DNA of 34,931 nucleotides from NCBI GenBank assembly GCA_040752395.1, contig JBFMHD010000004.1, forward strand, positions 1-34,931, in the 5' to 3' direction. The notes under the pieces were generated by a model, which saw only the letters and a list, made by a program, of their open reading frames with translations, ran no database searches and had not been told where the DNA came from. Position numbers and translations under genes: made by a program. The stretch's first letter is position 1. Each line of letters begins with the position of its first letter. Shown here piece by piece: positions 15,501 through 23,900 of this stretch. The DNA is from JBFMHD01 sp040752395 [NCBI: Candidatus Hydrogenedentota bacterium] (GTDB lineage: Bacteria; JBFMHD01).

Positions 15501-16854
15501 CGGGCTTAATAATAGCCAGGATTCAGTGGCTGTCTCTAATGCTTCTAATACATTAATTGATACAGTATATTACACTGCTTATACAGCAGGCAAATCTAAT
15601 TGTCGTTTAATTGATGCCTGGTCAACGTGGAATACAGATATGAATGTTACGCCTGGGAAAAACAGTGATCCCACAGCTACCCAGAACAGACCCTCACCGA
15701 ATGGTTATATCTCAGTTTTAGCAGCCCCGGACTCGATTACTTCAGGTGACACAACACTTTTAACTATGATAGTAAAAGATTCTAATGATGATACAGTTAC
15801 TGCTTTTACATATCAATGTAATATTTCTATCTCTACGGGTAATATTTCTCCATCTCAAACCTCTAATTTTGTTAATGGTTCTGGCACCCAGACTGTTACT
15901 GTTTCCAACATTAATGAAGGCGGCACCACAATCATAACAATATCTTACAATACTACGACTTATGGGACAAAAGCTATTTGGCTTAGTCCGCCGGCACCAG
16001 CAGATTATGATGGTTCTGGCACAATGTCGATATTTCAATATGGTGTTGTTGTTACTTCTGATACCGAGGGAGATACTGCTCAATACGATATTATATTTTA
16101 TGCAACAGAGAATCTTGCTTCTGGCACTGTCACTTTTATCATACCGCAATCCTGGAGCGATTTAAACAACACCTATTATCTGCCTGGCTATTTTACTGTG
16201 AGTTCATCTCAAGCAATTGCTGACTCGTATCTCATCTCTGAGACAATGGTAAAGATCAGGCTCGGTGCTATTTTCAATACTGGTGATACTGTCGCTATAA
16301 AATACGGGGCAGGTGTTGGTACAGGTGCTATTATTGGCAGTGGTAACCCGGCAGTTTTCTATGTTTATTCTGCTGATTCGAATACCACACAGGGCGGCGA
16401 AGAGTTTGCTGATAGTGTACCTATAACTATTTACTCACCTATAAATGTTTCAGGCACTGTTACTTTTGAAGGAAGAACTACCCATTACGGTGCTATTATT
16501 GAAATTTATAACGGCACTGATACTTATCAAGCAACAAGCGATACCTCAGGTACTTTTGTTGTACAGGTCTGGACAAGTGGTCTCTATAATATAGAAGTTA
16601 AAGAATTCAGATCCCTTGCTAAAAGATTGTATAATTATAATATCACAACTGATACAAACATAGGAACGATCGGGCCTCTTTTAATTGGCGATTCAAGAGA
16701 AGATAATATGATAAATCTGCTTGATGCTTCATTTGTAAAGATTTATACAGGTACAACATCAGATACCAGAGCAGATGTAAATAACTCAGGTGGCCCTGTT
16801 GATAGTACTGATATGAGTTATATAAGAAAGAATTTCGGTCGTATAGGCGAGTAG
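12550..16854 (+). CDS. Giant secreted phospholipase-D-fold (HKD) enzyme with lamin-tail and dockerin-like domains
   Basis: Secreted 1434-residue protein. Order: basic N-terminus and signal/membrane segment (about 22-45); two HKD half-sites (46-405); fibronectin-III-like domain (417-565); two copies of a ~150-residue repeat shared with the 2209-residue protein (568-877); lamin-tail domain (about 882-1045); invasin-like Ig domain (1050-1148); unassigned beta-rich region (1155-1297); carboxypeptidase-regulatory-like module (1298-1378); dockerin-like module with two Ca-loops (GDSREDNMINLLD, then ADVNNSGGPVD; 1379-1434). The second HKD site is intact (His344, Lys346, Asp351, GSAN 358-361). In the first (His156, Lys158, GSAN 170-173) the expected Asp is Pro163. 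PLD-fold enzymes cleave phosphodiesters in lipids or nucleic acids; the lamin-tail domain favours a nuclease. The GTG start rests on promoter placement; ATG 12586 is the alternative. Confidence 0.82.
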   Translation: MLKNRRKKRKSVMVTSNYIYTKRISLIVSLILILVIVTSNSLIAAPWWWVHFTKGDDVSDALSNYEKWMAFAINDASTSETVYVASYTWGTGNLDPISGLDGGNDVGVNAVAAAKNDVFDPNNYIIDDGGGEPDLAQLSADANNVQVTEAGANIHHNKLVVIPGRRVITGSANFTAGAYSSQPNNMLVIKSSMSDVINRYVSQCEELRDSTFHDNTQTGPPYYFNSPNGDTIEVYFSPDDHGWIPKGNGPGYSDPDVNADSDVEAVVMRVIKEARESIFYIINFSNMQYGSFSPNVIEKLVDSTRFVEGVFHSGTGFGSLQNDHTCRDSDAWFNDGLNSDDEIHHKVYIIDQEVIITGSANTTSTSLSNPSGNDENIVVVHDFRLGRRFTQEYRRLMALLSPENIGQADSFETSPPQPVSGLTVTPGSTNFTLRWNKSNATDFSRYYIFISTYPIYTNAQLGDSVDQDNDGYYNEDPRGDADGFASGQTLASAQSANDDADALIDEDTWLWPEAQIKDVNDTDIVLTTYNVGDALVSGIDYWFAVVGVDTHGNESIADTEGPYQLSSSVTYYLNVTKIADVTDTPVMQGDTPVTVFFLNIDSDTDNDTLKTFKIKNLGSADTNDIREVALYHDVNRDSHLTSGDTLVAILSYSSGYFQNTSFADSIPDAGDSYIVVIWLYDTAGIGDTLQFQIPAYGVESIKADSGPSSALTNNTILVIQSVNQIDVDTRGDYASNSSVTKGDTILVMALRISVTQSNDTLTAFAITNLGTMTTSDIDYISVYHDAFSDSQLTSADTFIKTLTFTGSSTWKDTQISYIFYGTTLDVIVAVKTLTSATGGNTFQGRIPSRTVDSQKGDSGPLSNLQTTALFTIASDTSPDTAIVLNEYIPDPSGQDHDYDGTQLDADEEFIELYNNSDGSVDIGNWKLDDDFSPGDITIPAGVILGPRQFFIAYAATDSAGRSFYIYDTTGRIILDSGAWSGTWNGLNNSQDSVAVSNASNTLIDTVYYTAYTAGKSNCRLIDAWSTWNTDMNVTPGKNSDPTATQNRPSPNGYISVLAAPDSITSGDTTLLTMIVKDSNDDTVTAFTYQCNISISTGNISPSQTSNFVNGSGTQTVTVSNINEGGTTIITISYNTTTYGTKAIWLSPPAPADYDGSGTMSIFQYGVVVTSDTEGDTAQYDIIFYATENLASGTVTFIIPQSWSDLNNTYYLPGYFTVSSSQAIADSYLISETMVKIRLGAIFNTGDTVAIKYGAGVGTGAIIGSGNPAVFYVYSADSNTTQGGEEFADSVPITIYSPINVSGTVTFEGRTTHYGAIIEIYNGTDTYQATSDTSGTFVVQVWTSGLYNIEVKEFRSLAKRLYNYNITTDTNIGTIGPLLIGDSREDNMINLLDASFVKIYTGTTSDTRADVNNSGGPVDSTDMSYIRKNFGRIGE

Positions 16855-16863
16855 ACTGTAATC

Positions 16864-17100
16864 CCTGCTCCGAACTCCGAACTTTTTCGAAGGAGTACTC
16901 ATGAGCGCGGTTTGCGCTCTACACAATATATGAAAAACTAAAGATGATATAAAAAGAGTCGTGAGTCGCAAGTCGTGAGTCAAAACAGGACTCGAGACTC
17001 AAGACTCAAGACTTTTCAGCTGGCTCCGGGCTTCGGGCTCCAGCCGGCTGTAGCCCGTAGCCCGTAGCCTGAGTTTTACAATGGAGCAAAGCGACAAGGG
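16864..17100 (+). repeat. Heptad palindrome element, copy D
   Basis: TCCGAAC heptads (16869-16882) run into TTTTTCGAAGGAGTACTC and the GAGCGC-GGTTT-GCGCTC hairpin (16903-16919). The AAACTAAAGATGATAT block follows, then a long hairpin of GAGTCGT-type and GACTCAA-type heptads, then xGGCTxx, CAGCCGGCTG and GTAGCCC heptads. It ends in ACAATGGAGCAAAGCGAC (17078-17095), nearly the same as the block before the gene at 8883. With this the 285-bp gap before the next gene is almost fully explained. A ten-codon frame (MSAVCALHNI, 16901-16933) has a good ribosome binding site. Confidence 0.85.
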
Positions 17101-17139
17101 GCCACATAAGAGAAAATAGTAAGGAATGGTACACATTTA

Positions 17140-17454
17140 ATGAGATGGTTTAAGGATGTTTATAATCGACGGGTTCGATTGACGGATGAACGACAAGAAC
17201 ATCTTGAAATTGATCATCCTGAAATGGCAGGGCAAATTAATAAAATAGAAGAGACCTTGTTAAGTCCTGATCAGGTAGTCAAATCAAAAACAGATCCAAA
17301 TGTTGAATTATTTTATCGACGTTATGATATCACACCAGTCACTGAGAAGTATATATGTGTTATAATTAAGGTATCGATGGGAGACTTATTTATTATAACA
17401 GCATATTTCACGAATACAATAAAGACAGGAGAAATATTATGGAAAAAACAATAA
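17140..17454 (+). CDS. Small protein of the PBECR/RelE-like nuclease type (putative toxin)
   Basis: This 104-residue protein has the pattern VRLTDERQEHLEIDHPEM (12-29), with charged R and H residues, then LLSPDQVVKS and two strands ending VIIKVSMGDLFIITAYFTNTIKTG. This resembles small proteins of the phage-Barnase-EndoU-ColicinE5/D-RelE-like nuclease group. It overlaps the DUF2283 gene by 16 bp, and such pairs recur in bacterial genomes. A toxin-antitoxin role is likely by size, overlap and fold resemblance but is not proven. AAGGAA at 17121-17126 precedes the ATG by 13 nt. The pair lies between two giant secreted-protein genes and is bordered by heptad repeats on both sides, which suggests insertion. 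Confidence 0.55.
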   Translation: MRWFKDVYNRRVRLTDERQEHLEIDHPEMAGQINKIEETLLSPDQVVKSKTDPNVELFYRRYDITPVTEKYICVIIKVSMGDLFIITAYFTNTIKTGEILWKKQ

Positions 17455-17642
17455 AAATTTGGTATGATCCAGAGGGCGATTATTTAGAGGTAATTTTTGA
17501 ACGGAAAACTGGTTACTTTAAAGAAACTGAAAATGATGCAATAATGGAAAAAGTCGATGGAGCAGGAAACATTATTGGTTTTTCCATTCTAAAATTGAGT
17601 ACACTCAAAGACCAGAAACCACTTTCAGTAAGTTTGCGATAA
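17439..17642 (+). CDS. DUF2283 family protein (putative antitoxin partner)
   Basis: This 67-residue protein matches DUF2283: the strand KIWYDPEGDYLEVIFERK near the start, then a hairpin, then NDAIMEKVDGAGNIIGFSILKLS, the typical 'D-x-G-x-x-x-G-(F/I)' end. A strong AGGAGA precedes the ATG, and translation is coupled to the previous gene by a 16-bp overlap. The family's function is not settled. Its constant pairing with small nuclease-like or RelE-like genes suggests an antitoxin or regulator. Confidence 0.75.
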   Translation: MEKTIKIWYDPEGDYLEVIFERKTGYFKETENDAIMEKVDGAGNIIGFSILKLSTLKDQKPLSVSLR

Positions 17643-17669
17643 AATGTCATGTCCAAATTATTAGACCCA

Positions 17670-17710
17670 AACTACGGAGACACACGACTTTTTTACTCTA
17701 GTCCGTAGTT
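17670..17710 (+). terminator. Inverted repeat after the DUF2283 gene, possible terminator or repeat arm
   Basis: AACTACGGA (17670-17678) and TCCGTAGTT (17702-17710) form a perfect 9-bp stem with a 23-nt loop containing TTTTTT. The loop is long and no T-run follows, so termination is uncertain. The right arm merges with the GTAGCC-type heptads of the next repeat. Confidence 0.35.
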
Positions 17711-17882
17711 GGTAGCCCGTCCTGATACCTCTCACTTCTTCCGTTATCTTGCTTCTTGCCTCTTGTTTCTACTTGAAATTATTAGAGTTACGAAGTTTTT
17801 CGAAGGAGTCGTCATAAGCGCGTTTGCGCTCTACACAACGTATGAAAAACAGGTTTTTTTCCTTACTTTTAACTTTTAACTT
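17702..17882 (+). repeat. Heptad palindrome element, copy E (3' half)
   Basis: It carries the 3' blocks of the family: GTCCGTAG-TTGGTAGCC heptads, CCTGATACCTCTCACTTCTTCCGTTATC, CTTGCTT/CTTGCCT heptads, ATTATTAGAGTTACGAAG, and the TTTTTCGAAGGAGTCGTC sub-element with the AGCGC-GTTT-GCGCT hairpin. TTTTAAC heptads then lead to the AAAGGGAG ribosome binding site of the next gene. The ATG of the mini-frame found in copies B and D is ATA here (17814). Confidence 0.8.
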
Positions 17883-17901
17883 GTCAAAGGGAGATTCTAA
17901 A

Positions 17902-20900
17902 ATGATTAAAAGAACAATTTTTATTCTCGGATTTTTACTTTTATATCCACACCTCGGTTATGCATCAACTCTTCGTATCGTTAGCCCTTCAGATACCGAT
18001 GTATTCGATACATACGGAACAATCGTTGATGATTCAGGTATGGTTGATGACTATATAACTTTAGAGGTCTGGGTTAATGCTCTTGATACTGATATTAACG
18101 GTGTCGAAATCCATTTAAGTTATGACCCTGCGATACTTCAACTTCAGGATGTAGGTGGTGACAGTTTCCCGGCCGATAGCCCTGGTATTCAAATATGGGA
18201 AGACCACTCCCAACTCGGTGATATTTTAGTAAATATCTCTTCTGGCGATACTATAGATTATTCGAGCCTGACCAATGCTGACTCGATTAAATTAGATGTT
18301 CGTGTCTGCACGATGTTATTTAAAATCCTGAGCTATACAGAAACAACTGTTATAGGCTGGGATTTTGATGAAGCAAATAACCGTGTCTCAAGGGTAACCG
18401 AAGCTGATAGCGGGTCTAATGTCTTAACAGCTGTTGATTCTGGTATCATAACTATTCAGCAAAACAATACCGGTGACTCACATCTCCTTATCAGTGAAAT
18501 ATTATATGATGGTGTCGGTTCACCTGATGAAGAATATATTGAAATATACAACCCGCGTAATGATACAGTTATTCTAACTAATTATTACTTAAGTGATGCA
18601 ATGGATACATATTTCAGTTTACCAGAAGATACCCCAACTGTATCATCTGGTGATTTTATAGTTAGATTTCCACAATCAACATTTATTGCTCCGAGAGATA
18701 CAATATTAATTGCTATAAATAGTAGTGATTTTAATACAGTCTATCCTGGGCTTCATCCGGACTTTGAAATAAACCAGGACGGTAACAGCGATAATGTAAG
18801 CGATATGGTCATTATAGAATCCAGTGGAACGATAAGCTTATCAAACACAGGTGAAGGTGTGGTGATGTTTTACTGGAATGGAGTAACTGATTTAGTTTAT
18901 GATGTTGATATAGTTGTCTTTGAAGATATAACTTATGTTCCTGATAAAACAGGTTATTCTCAGGATGGCCCTGATATAGGAACAGAAACCTCAACGTATA
19001 AAACAGATGATACCAGTGCTTATACTCTCGCTTCTAATTCTGCAACCGGCCAATCCCAGACACGCATCGATGTCAATGAAGATAATGAAACGCGATTAAA
19101 TGGTAATGGTATCACAGGTAATGACGAGACAACTGAAAAATTGAGCCTATCATTTAATGGTACCGCATCCCCTACACCATATCATGACGATTTAATAGCT
19201 TATAAAACAGGTGATTATTCTGGCTATTTTACTGATGGTGAAACAAGTGTTGAGGTACTTCAATTTTATCTTGCGCCTGCAAGCTTTATAGATGATACAC
19301 TTGTACAATTAACCCTGCGAAACCTTGGAAATATGGATGATACTGATGTTGATACTGTCTCTTTGTATATCGATGCAGATAAAAGTCTTACGCTATCTTC
19401 ACCAGATACTTTTCTTGGATACCTTACATGGAATCAAGGTAGTAGTGTCTGGGAGACAACATCTGCAAGTATTTATATACCCCAATCAGGTGAAACAATA
19501 CTTGTTATATTAGACATCTCTGATTCGGTCTCGAATGCTGATACATTCAGAGCGCAAATAGATACCTGGGCGTTACGTATGACCACATCTGATAGTGGCC
19601 CCTTTGTGGCGATAACCAATGCCAATGATTTAACAGCTGTTGTAGGTCAATTACTTGTCTCGAAGAATACAGATGTACCTATAAATTATTTTATTCCAGG
19701 CTCAACTAACATAACTATAGCCTCGCTTTATATTCGTGGCAGCACATCAGGTGACACTTTAACTAAATTCACCATTAGAAACATCGCTAATCTTGATACC
19801 CAATATATAACAGCTGTAAAACTCTATGCTGATGCTGATGCAAGTTATACTTATTCAGCACCTGACACATTCGTAGCACTACTACTCTATGATACTTTTA
19901 ATCTCTGGTTCGATACTGACACAATCCAGTATCCGCTTGCTGGAGCTGGCAGTAATTTTGTTGTTACAATAGATGTCTCAATCTCTGCTATCTATGAGCG
20001 AGACTCATTTGTAGCACAGGTCGTAGCTAATGAGTGCTCCGGCGTTATAGCAACTCCGGGCCCAAATACTAATGTGACCAATGCCTATGGCCAAATACTT
20101 GTTAACCCACCAGGCATAGCTACGCACCCGGTAATAAGCCAGGTATATCCTAATGATGCCACTGGTAATAATAATGGCTTATTTATTGAATTGTATAATC
20201 CCACAGATACTGCAGTGGACATATCAGGTTGGACCATACGTGAAGATAATAATAACCTTGTCTTCACAATAGGTAACGTTACCTTACAACCAGGTCAATA
20301 TTATCTTATAGGTGACAGGGATTATGTAACTGAGAGTGATAACAGCCAGTGGCCTGCAGCTGATACCCTGACTTCCACTACTATTGGCTGGAGTGTTACA
20401 AATGATGGTATCTACCTTGCTGATACAACTAAGAGGATAATCGATGCTGTTGGCTGGGGCTCACCAGCAAGTAGTAATAATTATGAATCCGATCCAGCGA
20501 CAGCAGGAAATGGTGTCTCTATTATGCGGCGATCAGCTTATGGTGCCACATCTACTGAGATGCTTATTGGTGGCAGGCGATGGGTTCAGGGGCGTGGCTA
20601 TGATTCATTTAATAATGCCTATGATTTCCTGAGTATCTCAGACACAACGCTTATCGAACCTAAAAATTCATCCTATCGCCGTGAGTTCCCTGACTCATGG
20701 ATTGTTACTGTTACTAAAACAGCTGACCCAGGACCTGCAACAATATATTCAAATGATACAAAAGTCACTGTTATGGCTATAGGCATAACTGGTGATACTG
20801 ATAATGATAATCTCACTATATTTAGTGTGAAAAATATCGGTAGCGCTGATACTCAATCTATTAGTAAAGTTGAAGTATGGAAAGATAATAATTTAAATAA

Positions 20901-23900
20901 TAGCTGGGATAGTAGTGATTCATTTGTAGCTGTGCTTATCTATAACGCATCTGATACTCGATGGGATACTAATACTATCTCGTTCCAGTTCAATGGTATC
21001 AGTGATACTTTTATTGTTACTGTAGATGCTACTTCTACACCAGATGATAACGATACTCTGCAATTCAGTATTACTGTTTATACAGTTGATGCTATAGATG
21101 CCGAATCAGGTCCTGCAATAGCAGTAACCAATAACAATTATTTTTCGTTCTCAAGTTTACAGCCTTTGCAGGTCTCTAAAAATGAAGAGATAGATTCGAG
21201 CCTTGTTGGCAGAAATGATACTAATATAACAGTTATAGCTATCCGTATAACAAGCCCTGTTGGACCTGATACACTCACATATTTTACAATCTTAAACCTT
21301 GGCAATATGGATAACGGCGATGTTGATACAGTTACCTTATGGATAGATGCGAATAGTGATTCGAGATGGAGCTCTTCTGACACTTTTGTAGCAAACCTTT
21401 CTTATACCTCACCGGATACCTGGTCAAGCGTTGTAGATGTATATATGTCAGCTGGTAGTATGGATTTTGTTGTAACTATCTCAACGAGTGATACCGCAGA
21501 TTTTGGTGATACGTTCCAGGCTCAAATACCTATTAATGGCTGTGGTGCATCGCTCGCTGATAGTGGACCACTTACTACCGCTGTCACCAGCCTCGGTATC
21601 ATAACACTTGATACTTATGCTAATATCTCTTTACTTATAACTGAGGTGATAATCGATGGTAATGATGCAGTTGAGATTTATTGTCTTGATGACGGGAATA
21701 GCGGACTGGGAGCTGATATCTCAGGTTGGTTCATTAATGATATGGACGGTGGTGTGGATAAAGTTATAGGAGATACTGATAATAATGAAAGTAAAGACAC
21801 CCAGGTTATTATCAAAACTGGAGAATTTTTAGTTATTGATGGTTTAACTGGTACAGATGAAAGCGTAGCAGGACCCGATGGTATAATTTCTCTTCACAAT
21901 GCCGGGAACTGGGTCACTGATGGTGATGACCAGGTCGTGTTATATTCGCCTGATACAGCTATTAAAGACGCTGTATGCTTCTCTACAAGAGGTGGTTCTC
22001 TAGCATCAGGTGAAGATAATGATATGAATACGCTTTTTGCTAATAATCAATGGTCACCTTCTTATGCAACAGAAAACAATTGTGTCAACCCGATTAACAC
22101 CTCTGATTTCCCTGCTGATTATTCAATAGCTCGAGCATGGCCTCCATCTGATACAGCCAATACCCGCGATGAATGGTCGGTTGATGCAACCCCAAGCACA
22201 GGCGCCATTAATACCGCAGAAAATCCTATAACTATCCCTGCTGATGTTGTGATGTTGGACATAGCTGATGTCCCTGATGATCTTGGCGGCAATCTAATAA
22301 TAACATGGACACCTGATACCAGTTATCCTGATTTTGACCACTATAATATTTATGTAAGTACCGCAGCAATAACTGACATCCGTAACTCGGTTATAATACC
22401 TTCCTCTACACAAACCGATTCTTCAGTGGGCGAATATACTGCCTCAGGCCTTACTAATGGTGATTCTTATTATGCTGCTGTCACAATCGTGGATATTTAT
22501 GGGCACGAGGATAGAGTGGTTACAGATACAGGGCCTGCTGCACCAATTAAAAATGTTGTTGACACACCTATTATACTGATTACAGAAATAATGGCATGGA
22601 ACACTGGTGGTTATGATACAATCGAGCTCCTTGTTATCTATGATGGTAACCCATCAGGCGGCTTAAATCTATCCGGATATCGGTTATATGAAGATAATTA
22701 TATAAAAACATTTGGAAACAGCACAGTACATGACAGCGTTTATATCCTTGTGCAGTTAAATGTTTCTGCTACTGATGATTCTGACACATCAGGTGATAAT
22801 ATATTAAATGTTTATTCAACCGAGGCTGGTTTAACAGGAACAGATGAATCTATGTTTTTATTTGATCCGGCTGGCAGAATAGTAGATTTTGTCTGGTGGG
22901 CTAATAGAAGTGGCTCGGTCACCTCACTTGAACAGTCTGATATCCAGATGGCAATTGATTCTGGTGCCTGGAAAGGCCTGGTACGAGAAAATAACGCAGT
23001 GAATCCTATTTCTGGTTCATCATTCCCTGACTCGTGTTCCCTGACACGGCGAGCTGGTGGTGCTTTTGATTCTGACTCTTATGTGGATTGGGTTGTTGAT
23101 ACAACCCCGACACCTGGCTATGCTTCAGATGTACCTGAACAAGCGTTCACACCACCATCACCAATAACTAACATAAACGCCTATGATGTGATACTTGACC
23201 AGGGTTCGAACATATTACTTAAGTGGGATACTGTCACTATATCTGGTTTTGACCATTACAATATTTATGTTTCAACCGCGGCTTTTACAAATATCACAAA
23301 TACTGACTCAGTACCATTTGACACAGTAGATACTTATACCCAGGGCTGGTACAGGGTCTATGGTCTTAACCCGAGTTTAAACTATTATTTTGCTGTTTCA
23401 GCTGTTAATATCTACGGTGCTGAGGACAATAATCTTTCTTCCACCGGACCCACATCACCAATCGATAATATTCCAGGAACAATTAAAGTAATAATTAATG
23501 AGGTTGCGTTCAATGGTGGTGGTGGTGGTTTCGCTGATGACTGGATCGAGCTTTTTATACTTGATGATGGTAATAACAATCAAGGTTGCAATCTTGCAGG
23601 CTGGTATATTGGCAATAACGGACATACCAGCGGTTCTATCTTCAAAGCATTTGGCAGTAATGAGAATGCGTCTGCAATAGTTGATTCAGGTTGTTATGTT
23701 TTGATCCATTTCAATTCGAGTACTATTGATGAAGAAGATACGATGGATGGTGATGCAGATGGTGTGCTTGAGGTCTATACCACCTCGAGCGGTTTACCAG
23801 GAGGCGGGAGTACTGATGATAATTTATCACTCTATGGTGATTCCAGCGCTATCGAAGACTTTGTCTGTTATGGTGATACAGGAACTTTCAGTTCAGGTGA

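Noticed and set aside
15760-16165. Open frames on both strands inside the HKD gene (129 and 67 codons)
   Set aside because: Shadows of a long, well-supported coding frame with continuous domain structure.
1331-17882. CRISPR array
   Set aside because: The repeats are 7-8 nt tandem units without spacers, and the elements are dispersed; there are no cas genes.
17824-17901. 26-residue N-terminal extension of the 2209-residue protein
   Set aside because: The extension comes from repeat copy E; the ATG at 17902 has a good ribosome binding site and starts a standard signal peptide.
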